A stretch of DNA of 50,116 nucleotides, taken from assembly GCA_910588415.1 (NCBI GenBank), contig CAJUPK010000002.1, positions 1 to 50,116 on the forward strand. Reading direction: 5' to 3'. Position numbers and translations under genes: made by a program. Below are positions 23,368-31,910 of this stretch, piece after piece. The number at the start of each line of letters is the position of its first letter. Positions within the stretch are counted from its first letter, which is position 1. This DNA is from an uncultured Oscillospiraceae bacterium (lineage in GTDB: Bacteria > Bacillota > Clostridia > Oscillospirales > Acutalibacteraceae). The notes beneath the pieces were generated by a model that was not told the DNA's origin, made no database searches, and worked only from the letters and a program-made list of their open reading frames with translations.

Positions 23368-23799
23368 ATGTTCCGTGAAATGACGGTGACGGATACGGAT
23401 AAAGTCCTTCCCCTGTATATAGACTACTATAACATCTGCGAAGGAGGCTGTTGGACGGCTGAAACCGCAGGAAAGCGTATCCGCCAGGTGTTAAGCATGA
23501 ACGGTGGTTGGGGACTGCTGCTTGAAGAGGACGTCCCGGTTGGATTTGCCATGGGTTATTTCAAACAGTATGATGACCTGTGTGCCTTCACTCTGGAGGA
23601 GATCGTGATTGAGCGGGGCCGCCAGGGAAAAGGGTTCGGTTCCGCCCTGCTGTCAGAGGTAGAGAACCGGGTAAGCTCCCTGGGAGCGGCAGGAGTAGAA
23701 CTGAGCGCCGTGAATGACGAGGCCCACCATAGGTTTTATGACCGGGCCGGCTATGGCAATGCGAAAAATTTCGTGCTGAAGGTAAAGTGGTTCCGTTAA
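23368..23799 (+). CDS. GNAT-family acetyltransferase inside the exporter cassette
   Basis: A 143-residue acetyltransferase. LEEIVIERGRQGKGFGSALLSEVENRV (about residues 73-99) is the acetyl-CoA-binding motif A, with the Q/RxxGxG/A pattern, and NDEAHHRFYDRAGYGNAKNFVLKVKW is the closing motif B. It would transfer acetyl from acetyl-CoA to an amine in the cytoplasm. It is 12 bases after the first half-transporter and 42 before the second, with AAGGAGG in front, so it is one operon with both. The position suggests that it modifies the exported compound or a related toxic one. The AT-richer codon use in its first half differs slightly from its neighbours. Confidence 0.87.
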   Translation: MFREMTVTDTDKVLPLYIDYYNICEGGCWTAETAGKRIRQVLSMNGGWGLLLEEDVPVGFAMGYFKQYDDLCAFTLEEIVIERGRQGKGFGSALLSEVENRVSSLGAAGVELSAVNDEAHHRFYDRAGYGNAKNFVLKVKWFR

Positions 23800-23841
23800 C
23801 CAGGCCACCCCCTCTGTTAAATTGTGTGTAAGGAGACTGAA

Positions 23842-25677
23842 ATGAATATAGAAAAAAATCAGCCAACCCCTGCAGAGCGTTTCCATACCTTTAAAGTATG
23901 GGCCAAAATGCTCCCCTACATCAAGCCCTACCGGGGATGGGTGGCCGCCATTGTGGCAGCCATGCTGCTGGACGCGGCCATTGCCGTGGCCTATACCCTG
24001 ATTGCCGGGTACGTGGTAGACCGCTTTGTCACCCCCCGCAGCCACCAGGGCATCACCACCTTTGCCATCCTCTACTCCGGCCTCGTGCTGGTAAAGACCC
24101 TGTGCCAGATACTTCTCGGCACGATAGCCATCAGGCTGGAAATGTACATTGGCCGTGACCTTAAGCGGGACCTGTTCGCCCATCTCCAGGCTTTAAGCTT
24201 TTCCTACTACAACCAGAACCCCGTTGGCGCCATTGTGGCCCGGGCCCTCCAGGACCCCGGCCGCATTGCGGAGAGTATCCCCTGGATGATGGTGGACGGC
24301 GTCTATTGCAGCGTGTACATACTGGCCTGCCTAGGGGTCATGCTGGTCATCAACTGGAAGCTGGGCCTGCTGGTGCTGGCCGTGGTGCCCTTTATCGCGG
24401 CGTTTACCATCTTTTTTGAGAAGCGGATTTTAAAAGTGAACCGCAAGGTCCGCAAGATCAACGCGGAGATCACCCGCCATTACAACGAGGGCATCTCTGG
24501 CGCCAAGACCTCCAAAACCCTCTGCATTGAGGAGAAGAACCTGGGGGCTTTCCAAGAGGTCAGCGGCAACATGCGCCGCACCAGTATCAAAGCTGTGATG
24601 CTGGACGCCATTTACATCCCGGTCATCAGCTTCCTGACCGCCCTGGCCGTGTCCTTTGTCATCACAGGCGGCGGCAATATGGCCATGGCAGGGGGCATCA
24701 GCATTGGCGAACTCACCATCTTCGTCAACTTCGCCCTGCGCATAGCAGACCCCGTGGGGGCCCTGGCCTACCAGGCCACCCGATTTGTGTCCATGCAGGC
24801 CAATATCGAGCGGGTCACCGAGCTTCTGGAGCTGGAGCCCCAGATCACGGATACGCCCCAGGTGGTGGAAAAGTACGGCACCTCCCTGGATCCCAAGCGG
24901 GAGAACTGGGAGCCTCTCACCGGGGCCATCACCTTTGAGGACGTGACCTTTCAGTACCCAGACGGCCATGAAAACGTGCTGGAGCACTTCAATCTGGAGG
25001 TGCCCGCTGGGTCCACGGTGGCCATTGTGGGCGAGACTGGCGCAGGCAAGTCCACCCTGGTGAACCTGGCCTGCCGGTTCTTCGAGCCCACTGGGGGCCG
25101 TATCCTTATTGACGGCCGGGACTATAAGGAGCGCAGCATGCTGTGGCTCCACAGCAATATTGGCTATGTGCTGCAGACCCCCCACCTGTTCTCCGGCTCT
25201 GTAAAGGAGAACATCCGGTATGGCCGCCTGGACGCCACGGACCAGGAGGTTATGGCGGCAGCCAAGCTGGTAAATGCCCACGACTTCATCACCCGCATGG
25301 AAAAGGGCTATGACAGCGACGTGGGCGAGGGCGGCGGCCAGCTCTCCACAGGAGAGAAGCAGCTGGTCAGCTTTGCCCGGGCCGTGCTGGCAGACCCCCG
25401 CATCTTTGTGCTGGACGAAGCCACGGCCTCCATTGACACCAAGACAGAGGCCCTGATTCAAGAGGCCATCTCCACCCTGCTGGAGGGCCGCACCTCTTTC
25501 CTGATTGCCCACCGGCTGTCCACCATCCGCAAGGCGGACATGATTTTGGTGGTGCGGGACGGCAAGATCATCCAGCGGGGCACCCACCAGGAGCTGATGG
25601 ACCAGGGCGGCTACTATGCGGACCTGTACAATAAACAGTTTGAGGCGGAGACTGCAGAGAGTGTGTTTAACTCATAA
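23842..25677 (+). CDS. heterodimeric ABC exporter half, catalytic-site subunit
   Basis: A 611-residue half-transporter. Six membrane helices (about 25-330) precede the ATPase. Walker A is GETGAGKS (397-404), the signature is altered to LSTGEKQ (501-507), and Walker B LDE (524-526) keeps the catalytic Glu526. This is the reciprocal pattern to the first subunit, so the two make one active and one degenerate ATP site. AGGAG lies six bases before ATG; an in-frame GTG six codons earlier has no site. A terminator follows. The long loop at about 340-355 (EKYGTSLDPKREN) before the ATPase is slightly longer than usual. Confidence 0.92.
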   Translation: MNIEKNQPTPAERFHTFKVWAKMLPYIKPYRGWVAAIVAAMLLDAAIAVAYTLIAGYVVDRFVTPRSHQGITTFAILYSGLVLVKTLCQILLGTIAIRLEMYIGRDLKRDLFAHLQALSFSYYNQNPVGAIVARALQDPGRIAESIPWMMVDGVYCSVYILACLGVMLVINWKLGLLVLAVVPFIAAFTIFFEKRILKVNRKVRKINAEITRHYNEGISGAKTSKTLCIEEKNLGAFQEVSGNMRRTSIKAVMLDAIYIPVISFLTALAVSFVITGGGNMAMAGGISIGELTIFVNFALRIADPVGALAYQATRFVSMQANIERVTELLELEPQITDTPQVVEKYGTSLDPKRENWEPLTGAITFEDVTFQYPDGHENVLEHFNLEVPAGSTVAIVGETGAGKSTLVNLACRFFEPTGGRILIDGRDYKERSMLWLHSNIGYVLQTPHLFSGSVKENIRYGRLDATDQEVMAAAKLVNAHDFITRMEKGYDSDVGEGGGQLSTGEKQLVSFARAVLADPRIFVLDEATASIDTKTEALIQEAISTLLEGRTSFLIAHRLSTIRKADMILVVRDGKIIQRGTHQELMDQGGYYADLYNKQFEAETAESVFNS

Positions 25678-25698
25678 ACCAGCCCGGAATATACAAAT

Positions 25699-25731
25699 GG
25701 GTACAGCTTAGTAACAGCTGTACCCATTTTC
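25699..25731 (+). terminator. terminator of the exporter cassette
   Basis: GGGTACAGCT and AGCTGTACCC form a ten-base stem with a seven-base loop, followed by ATTTT. Confidence 0.88.
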
Positions 25732-25735
25732 ATAT

Positions 25736-25936
25736 TTATCCCTCGAACAGATGGATGTATTCGACGCTTTTGTTTTCTTTGTCTGAGAAAGTCATCTTAA
25801 CCACCCACGGCTTTTGCTTTACCACCGCCAGAAAATTCTTATACCCAGTGGCATAGCAAGGGGCTTTCCCCATGGGGAAAGCCCTCCTACATGAGTCCTG
25901 CGATTTCGGCTTACACGGTCCATCGCCGCTTTTCAT
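25736..25936 (-). pseudogene. possible remnant ORF, unrecognised
   Basis: A 66-codon frame without a ribosome site. Its second half (YKNFLAVVKQKPWVVKMTFS...) looks protein-like, but the first half reads through a 24-base palindrome. It may be the C-terminal end of a decayed gene or chance. It fills part of the 340-base gap between the exporter and the peptidase. Confidence 0.25.
25861..25884. repeat. 24-base perfect palindrome
   Basis: GGGCTTTCCCCA then TGGGGAAAGCCC. No T-run follows on either strand. A second palindrome, GCGCTCTAGAGCGC, lies at 25979-25992. Both are in the gap between the exporter terminator and the M28 peptidase stop and may be protein sites. Confidence 0.6.
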
Positions 25937-26017
25937 AATATTGGGAAGGATTGGTAATACATCCGTCCGGCCATCCTGCGCTCTAGAGCGCTTCCATGCG
26001 TCTGAAAGCCGCCATAC

Positions 26018-27295
26018 TTACTTGTTCTCCTCGGCCTCGGCGAGCTCCTTCTTATAGAGGTACTTCTCCACTTCTTCCGCCATATTCTGGGGAATCTCCC
26101 GCTTCACCGGGAAAGCCGTGGCGTTTACCATGTCCTGGGCAAAGGCCAGCACGCTGCGGGCCGTTTTCTCCAGGCCCTCCGGCGAGAGGAAGTCCAGCGT
26201 GTCAAAGCGGTTGTGGATATAGGCCGCCCCCGGAGCCCCAAAACGGGTAAAGTTCACGGCAGGTATGCCGCTGTCCGCAAAGGGGATGGAATCGCTGGAG
26301 TAGATGCCCTGCTTCACCTCGGCGGAGATGCCCCGCACCTGGGTGGCATACTGGATGTAGTGGACCAGGCTCTCCTCTCCGGTCACGGCAATGCCCTCCC
26401 GGCCCAGCACCGGGCCGCCCACGTCCACGTTGATCATCAGCAGATGGTCCCGCAGCTCCTCCTTATGGGCCTTTACATAGGCCCAGCTGCCCTCCAGGCC
26501 GATCTCCTCGCTGCCATACCACATAAACTTCACGGTGCGCTTGGGGGGATTTTCCTTAAAGTACCGCAGCAGCTCCATGTTAATGACAGAGCCTGCACCA
26601 TTGTCGTACACTCCCTTCGAGAAGTCCACCGAATCGTAATGGGCCCCAAAGGAGATGATCTCATCCGGCTTCTCCGTGCCCGTTATGGTGGCCACTACAT
26701 TGCAAGAGGTCCGCTCTACCGTGTCGTTTTTCAGCACCAGCCGGGCCTTGCAGGCCCCCCGCTTCACCATGTCAAAGGCGTCCAGCACCCGTGTGTTCAC
26801 CATGGGCACATTGCCAAAGGCCCGCAGGGTGCGGCGCAGTTTGCGGGTGGAGAGGTCTGTGCCCTCCCGGTCGTCCCGCAGGTCCCCTTCCATGGTGACA
26901 ATGCCCGCCACTTCGGCCTTCATCAGCTTGCGGAACAGGGGCACCCGCATAAAGCCGTTTACCAGCACGATCTTTCCGGCGGCCTGGGCAAGGTCTACCT
27001 CGTTGCCGTTTTCCACATACAGGAACTCCGCCTCCAGGCCCCCCTGGTAGGTGTTTTTGGCGCATTTATAGCCAGTTACCGGGTAGGACTGCTGGAAAGG
27101 CTCTAAAATCTCCAGAGTGGCGGTCTCAATATCCGCGTCCTCAATCTCAAAGCTCTCCAGCTGGGCGGGCACGCCGATAGCCTCGCACTGGGCTTTCAAA
27201 ATCTCCGCCGCCTGCAGCTCTTCCGGGGACCCGGCCACCCGGGTAAAGCCCAGCCGCTCCAGCAGCTCCATGGCTCTCTTGCCTGATACGTTCAT
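26018..27295 (-). CDS. M28-family metallopeptidase
   Basis: A 425-residue zinc aminopeptidase-type enzyme. Ligands are visible: His219 (GAHYDS), Asp231 (DNGAG), Glu263/Glu264 (GSEEIG), Asp291 (NVDVGG) and His361 (YIHNRFD), in the usual order for two zinc ions. Residues about 85-205 look like an inserted PA-type domain (GKIVLVNGF, AGIVTMEGD). No signal peptide is present, so it is likely cytoplasmic or exported by other means. It removes N-terminal residues from peptides; specificity is unknown. The ribosome site is GAAGG. It stands alone, 130 bases after tagD, with an imperfect hairpin between them. Confidence 0.9.
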   Translation of the reverse strand: MNVSGKRAMELLERLGFTRVAGSPEELQAAEILKAQCEAIGVPAQLESFEIEDADIETATLEILEPFQQSYPVTGYKCAKNTYQGGLEAEFLYVENGNEVDLAQAAGKIVLVNGFMRVPLFRKLMKAEVAGIVTMEGDLRDDREGTDLSTRKLRRTLRAFGNVPMVNTRVLDAFDMVKRGACKARLVLKNDTVERTSCNVVATITGTEKPDEIISFGAHYDSVDFSKGVYDNGAGSVINMELLRYFKENPPKRTVKFMWYGSEEIGLEGSWAYVKAHKEELRDHLLMINVDVGGPVLGREGIAVTGEESLVHYIQYATQVRGISAEVKQGIYSSDSIPFADSGIPAVNFTRFGAPGAAYIHNRFDTLDFLSPEGLEKTARSVLAFAQDMVNATAFPVKREIPQNMAEEVEKYLYKKELAEAEENK

Positions 27296-27426
27296 AATGT
27301 TGACCTTCTTTCATAAAGTATTCTATTGGTTCCATGCACAGTTTGTTTCCAGATTTTCCTCTAAACAGCCGCCGGAACCAGGCTTTTCCAGGGAAAAACC
27401 AGCCCGCGGCCTTTGCCTAGCGCCTG

Positions 27427-27816
27427 TCAGGTGGACAGGTCCTCCTTGATCTGGGTGGTGGAGATCTCCGGCGTGCGGGGCAGGTAGACCACCTGGCAGT
27501 ATTCCTTCAAGAAGTCGAACTTGCCCTGCCAGTCATCGCCCATTACAAAGGTGTCCACCTTGTAGAGCTGCACGTCCTGGGCCTTCTGCTCCCAGCTCTC
27601 CTCGGGAATAACCAGGTCCACATAGCGGATGGCCTCTAAAAGCTGCTGCCGCTTCTGGTAGGGGAAATAGCACTTTTTGTGCTTGGAGTTCCAGTTGAAC
27701 TCATCGGTGGACAGGGCCACAATCAGATAATCGCCCAACTCCTTGGCCCGCTTGAGCAGGTTGATGTGGCCATAGTGGATCAGGTCGAAGGTACCGTAGG
27801 TGATCACACGCTTCAT
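27427..27816 (-). CDS. tagD: glycerol-3-phosphate cytidylyltransferase
   Basis: A 129-residue nucleotidyltransferase. GTFDLIHYGHINLLKRA holds the HxGH motif (His14, His17), the basic block KHKKCYFPYQKRQQLL binds phosphates, and RTPEISTTQIKE gives the RTxxISTT motif. It makes CDP-glycerol for teichoic-type polymers. AGGAGG lies seven bases before ATG. It is read in the same direction as the double glycosyltransferase, about 350 bases upstream, so a shared role in surface glycans or wall polymers is plausible. Other CDP-alcohols are possible. Confidence 0.92.
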   Translation of the reverse strand: MKRVITYGTFDLIHYGHINLLKRAKELGDYLIVALSTDEFNWNSKHKKCYFPYQKRQQLLEAIRYVDLVIPEESWEQKAQDVQLYKVDTFVMGDDWQGKFDFLKEYCQVVYLPRTPEISTTQIKEDLST

Positions 27817-28166
27817 TGCAAAGCCTCCTTATAGATAAAATGTAATTAAGATATGGCATGGACGGAATCGCTGGCAGGGGGATCATCCGCTGGCAGTCCT
27901 GGCCTGCGCAGGGCCGAAGAGGGCTGGAAAAGTGTGCCGGTCCTCCCCCATTCGGCCAGCTATACGCCAGCGGCCCGCTCTGTTTGGAGGATGGAGGAAA
28001 AGTCCCGCGACCCCTTCCTCCCGTTTTATCAAGCTGCCATAGAACCGTCCATTATACCACCCAACCGCCATCAAGCCGCCCGGGTAGGAGTTTTGCCCGT
28101 ATTTCCCAAAGGGAAACAAGCGCTTCGTGCGCAGGGGCAAAACTCCGTGACTTGCCGCAGGCAATG
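27817..28166. other. intergenic region between the double glycosyltransferase and tagD
   Basis: No gene is supported; frames here are shadows. The only clear structure is the three-way-junction repeat at 28087-28146. No strong promoter for tagD was found. Confidence 0.6.
28087..28146. repeat. 60-base element with three-way-junction structure
   Basis: Outer arms GGAGTTTTGCCC (28087-28098) and GGGCAAAACTCC (28135-28146) are perfect complements. Inside are two hairpins, TTTCCC/GGGAAA (28102-28116) and GCGC/GCGC around TTCGT (28120-28132). Almost every base can pair. It starts 20 bases after the glycosyltransferase stop on the minus strand and lacks a T-run. Confidence 0.7.
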
Positions 28167-31100
28167 TCAAAAGTACCAGGATTGGAACAGCTTCAGGGAA
28201 TCCACATACTCGTGGGTGGCAGGCGCGCCGGATATCACCGGGAAATACACCGCGAACAGCGCCAGGCAGGCCAGGGCCAGCGCTCCCAAGCACAGCGGGG
28301 CCAGGGTCAGCCGCAGTCCGCCCGCCTCGCCCGAGCCCCCCAGGGTGACCGTCCGGCTAAGAGGTCCCTGCTGGGACATGTACTGGAAAGCCGCCAGCAG
28401 GGCCAGCACCAGAAAGGGCACGGCAGTGAAGTAGTGGTAGATAAAGGTGAGCCGGGGCACCAGCACCCAGGGCAGGTACACGGACAGAAAGCCCGCCAGG
28501 GCCACGCCGCAGGCCAGATCCCGCTTTTTAAGCCAGTGCCACACCGCAAAGAGCAGCGCCGGGATGCAGCCCCACCACAGCAGGGGATTGCCCATGGAGG
28601 AGATCGTGCTGTACAGGCCATCCCCGGTCTCGCCCCCATAGAACCAGATGGGCCGGGCCACCAGAGGCCACTCGTACCAGGGAGAGGCGAAGCTGTGCTC
28701 TGCCACCAGCTTACTGTGGTAGTTGAACATGGTGCTCTGATAGTTGCAGAAGGCCCACCACTGCTGGTTCACATTGTGGGGCAATGTGGTCATGGGCAAG
28801 AAAGCGGTGTAGTAGATGCCAAAGGGAATGGCGATGAACAAAAGACAGCACCAGCCGCACAGCTGCAGGGCCCGCCGGACCACCGGCTGGGTGGGGCGCT
28901 TGCCCTTGCTCTGCTTTACATAGCTGGCAATCAGTTTGCCAAAGAACAGCACTGCCAGGCCTGCGGCTCCATAGGCGGCCGTCCACTTGCTGGCCACGCC
29001 CAGGCCCATAAAGACGCCGCTCAGGCCCAGGGGAATCAGCAGGGACTTCATGCTGTCCTTGACGATGTCCTTATAAAGGAAACAGGCCATCGCGTCATAC
29101 ATCAGCAGCAGGAAGAACACCGAGTATGTATCTATGGTGGCAATGCGGGTCTGGGTGAAGTGCATGAAGTCAAAGGCAAAAAGCAGGGTGCCCAGGCTGC
29201 AGAGCCAGGTCTTGCCAAAAAGGGTTTTGCACAGATGGTACAGGGCCGGAAGCATCAGCACCCCAAACAGAGTGCCCATGAACCGCCAGCCAAAGGGGTT
29301 CAGCCCGAACAGCCGGATACCCAGGGCGATAATGTGCTTGCCCAGGGGCGGGTGGGTGTTCTCATAGGGCTCCAGGCCCAGAATATGCTCGTAGGCAGTG
29401 CGGGCGTGGTAGATCTCGTCAAAGTAGCTGGAATTTTCATAGGTTTTTTCCAGGGGCACGGTGTTCTGCTCGTCACAAAGAGCCTGGGCTCCTGGGCCCT
29501 CCGCTGTGATGGCCGGGGCCTTTTGAGCTCCGGCAGGCAGCAGGCCCACTTCACTGATGGTGACAGAGCCGTCCAGGGCAGTGAGGCGCACATACTGGCC
29601 GGGGGTCTCCAGCCAATGGGTCTTCCAGGCGAACACATAGCTGTTCTCTGTGGAGCCGCAGTAGGTCCAGACCTCCCCGTCGGTGCTGGTCTCCACCTGC
29701 ATGGTAGAGCCCACCCGGGCGGCATAGTGGTTGGCGTCCGGAGAGAGGCCCGGCAGGAAGAGCAGGCTGCTGGCAGGCTCTTCGCAGTAGAGCACCACGC
29801 TCTCCCCCTCCTGGGGGGTCCAGTTGGTGGTGGGCAGCACTGTGCCGCCCAGGCGCCAGAAAGCTACCGCAGCGTACACCAGGGTGATGCCTCCCAGGAT
29901 AATCCAGTCCAGCCGGACCATTTTCCGGCCCTCTGGGGCCTGAACGGCCAGGGACAGGGGCTCTGCCACTGGGGTCTTCAGCTGGTTCCGGGCTTTTTTG
30001 CCCTTGCGGGCCTTTTTGGGGGCCGCCTCCTCTGCGGCGGGCAGGGCTTCTCCCAGGGTGGGAGCCGTCTCGGCCGCAAGAACCTGGCCGGGCAGCTTGA
30101 TTTCTCCCCGCACATAGGCCCGGTAGTACACCCACAGGGTGTAGGCCACGGCGGCTATCTGCAGGGCCGCAATGGCCTTGCTGGCAAAGGCGTTGGGATT
30201 ATAGCTGCCCCCCAGCTCCCGGAACAGCCAGAGCACATAGCTCACGTTGAGATAACTGGCCCCGGCCAGCAGGCCAAAGGCCCGCAGGAAACGCTTGTCC
30301 CCTGCAAAGACATAGGCCAGCAGCATGAAGAGGAACACCGGGAACATGTAGCGCTCGTGCATCTTCACGGAGAATACATAGACAAGGCTCATCAACACAG
30401 GCACAGCGGCGAACACCGCGTCTTTGCGCTTGGAGAGGAACATTAAGGCCCCGCAGGCCGCTGTGGCCAGGGCTGGTCCGGCCACTGTAAGCACCCCGGC
30501 GTGCAGGCCCTGGGGCAGCCCCCGCCAGTTGTAGCCGATGAGCGCCCAGAAGTTGCAGGCGTTGACAGAGTAGTAGTCATAGTAGTTCATGGTGGACTGG
30601 TACTTGGTGACCAGCCACCCGTAGTTGAAATTGTGGGTAAAGGGGGTTGCCACCAGCAGAATGGCCCCCAGGCTGCAGGCCACCCCCAGGCCCAGCTGCA
30701 GCCACTTTTTCTGCTTGATGGCAAAGCAGATATACAAAGGGGCAAACACCAGCATCTGGGGCTTGCAGATAATGGACAGGCCGTACAGCAGGCCCGAGGG
30801 GATGTACCTCTCCCCATAGAGCAGCAGCACAGAGGCCAGCAGAATGGCCGTACAGAAGGAATCCGCCTGGCCCCACTGGGCGGAGTTGACAAACACCGCC
30901 GGGCAGAACAGGTAGGCCCCGGCCACCAGCAGGGCGGCCCGGTCCCCCAGCTTCCGGCGGCCCAGCCAGAGAAGAACGCCCCCGCACAGCAGGTCCGCCA
31001 GAATAGAGGGCGTTTTCATCAGCAGGGTGTGGGCCTGTCCCTCCACCGCCAAGCCCAGGACCTGCCGCAGTTTTTCCAGCAGGCGCAGCACATAGAGGTA

Positions 31101-31370
31101 GCCTGGGGGATAGTCCAGAAACATGTCCTGCTGGTAGATGTCCCGAAAGCCCACCTGGTCCACTGTGTAGGCCCAGGACTTGAAGGTGCCCATGTCCACA
31201 CTGAAGCCCTCGGAATTGTACCCCAGCCCCAGCCGCAGGGCCAAGGCCCCCCAAAGCAGCAGCCCAGCCCACAGAGCAAAGCCCCGGCTCTGGCCCTCTT
31301 TAAAGCGCCGGTTGGCCAGCACCCACACGCCGCCGCAAAAGGCCGCGCCCAAATAGATGTAAGCGATCAT
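28167..31370 (-). CDS. fused double GT-C glycosyltransferase (mannosyltransferase-like + PMT/GT39)
   Basis: A 1067-residue protein. Residues 1-420 form a multi-helix GT-C module with DMGTFKSWAY and FLDYPPGYLYVL, as in lipid-linked mannosyltransferases. A charged linker (430-480, KKARKGKKARNQ) follows, then a helix (486-504), a beta-rich soluble domain (about 515-630), and a second GT-C module of PMT/GT39 type with SYFDEIYHARTAYE (648-661) and THPPLGKH (672-679). Both modules should use polyprenyl-phosphate sugars on the outer face. ATG at 31370 has GAGGAG ahead; an in-frame TTG 27 codons earlier is weaker. A promoter at 31552-31580 drives it. The inserted beta domain may bind sugars. Substrates are not known; neighbours point to surface glycans. 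Confidence 0.85.
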   Translation of the reverse strand: MIAYIYLGAAFCGGVWVLANRRFKEGQSRGFALWAGLLLWGALALRLGLGYNSEGFSVDMGTFKSWAYTVDQVGFRDIYQQDMFLDYPPGYLYVLRLLEKLRQVLGLAVEGQAHTLLMKTPSILADLLCGGVLLWLGRRKLGDRAALLVAGAYLFCPAVFVNSAQWGQADSFCTAILLASVLLLYGERYIPSGLLYGLSIICKPQMLVFAPLYICFAIKQKKWLQLGLGVACSLGAILLVATPFTHNFNYGWLVTKYQSTMNYYDYYSVNACNFWALIGYNWRGLPQGLHAGVLTVAGPALATAACGALMFLSKRKDAVFAAVPVLMSLVYVFSVKMHERYMFPVFLFMLLAYVFAGDKRFLRAFGLLAGASYLNVSYVLWLFRELGGSYNPNAFASKAIAALQIAAVAYTLWVYYRAYVRGEIKLPGQVLAAETAPTLGEALPAAEEAAPKKARKGKKARNQLKTPVAEPLSLAVQAPEGRKMVRLDWIILGGITLVYAAVAFWRLGGTVLPTTNWTPQEGESVVLYCEEPASSLLFLPGLSPDANHYAARVGSTMQVETSTDGEVWTYCGSTENSYVFAWKTHWLETPGQYVRLTALDGSVTISEVGLLPAGAQKAPAITAEGPGAQALCDEQNTVPLEKTYENSSYFDEIYHARTAYEHILGLEPYENTHPPLGKHIIALGIRLFGLNPFGWRFMGTLFGVLMLPALYHLCKTLFGKTWLCSLGTLLFAFDFMHFTQTRIATIDTYSVFFLLLMYDAMACFLYKDIVKDSMKSLLIPLGLSGVFMGLGVASKWTAAYGAAGLAVLFFGKLIASYVKQSKGKRPTQPVVRRALQLCGWCCLLFIAIPFGIYYTAFLPMTTLPHNVNQQWWAFCNYQSTMFNYHSKLVAEHSFASPWYEWPLVARPIWFYGGETGDGLYSTISSMGNPLLWWGCIPALLFAVWHWLKKRDLACGVALAGFLSVYLPWVLVPRLTFIYHYFTAVPFLVLALLAAFQYMSQQGPLSRTVTLGGSGEAGGLRLTLAPLCLGALALACLALFAVYFPVISGAPATHEYVDSLKLFQSWYF

Positions 31371-31910
31371 ACTCTCTCTCTCCTCGTTGTTTGTTCCCGC
31401 CCACGCACACACGGTTTCCACTATATTTACTACATCCTCTGTAATCTTCAAAAAAGCTATTGACTATTTTGCCGATTCCGTGTAAGCTATGGGTATACTA
31501 TATGGAAGACGGGGACCTGTAAACCCTGCTTCCATTCAGTACGCTCTCTATAGTATAGTGCTTTCCAGCCGGAAAGTCAAATGCTGGCGCAAATTCCAAA
31601 CCAATCCGGGCTTGCCTGGGAACAGGGACAGCGCTGGATTTTTGTCCGCAGAGAGAGATTTCCCGGGGAAACCCTGGAAATTCCCCCAGGTTTTCTGGAA
31701 TTTCCAGCCCAAAGCTGGCCAGTGCCAGGGGAAACACCGCAAATACCGCCTTTTTGTTCCAAACAAGGGCTTTGTGACCAATCTCTTGGCTTTGACGCAA
31801 AAATCCGGCATTTCCTGTGTTTCTAAAAAAGCTCCGGACAAAAAGACAGTCTTCCCGTTTTTTTCAGGCAGCCCCCTGCCCACACCATTTTTAAAGAGAG
31901 GAACATACCT
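31371..31910. other. divergent intergenic region between the glycosyltransferase and lacZ
   Basis: No gene is supported. It holds the minus-strand promoter at 31552-31580 and, at 31655-31745, several overlapping dyads (TTTCCCGGGGAAA, CCTGG...CCAGG, GGAATTTCC, CCAGC...GCTGG). No convincing sigma-A promoter for lacZ was found, so it may need an activator. Confidence 0.55.
31552..31580 (-). promoter_or_regulatory. sigma-A promoter of the double glycosyltransferase
   Basis: TTGACT (31575-31580), 17-base spacer, TATACT (31552-31557) on the minus strand; the leader is about 175 bases. Confidence 0.75.

Noticed and set aside
27858..30446. Plus-strand frame of 862 codons opposite the glycosyltransferase
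   Set aside because: It is the antisense shadow of a recognised membrane enzyme; its composition (Gly, Gln, His, Pro) is typical of shadows.
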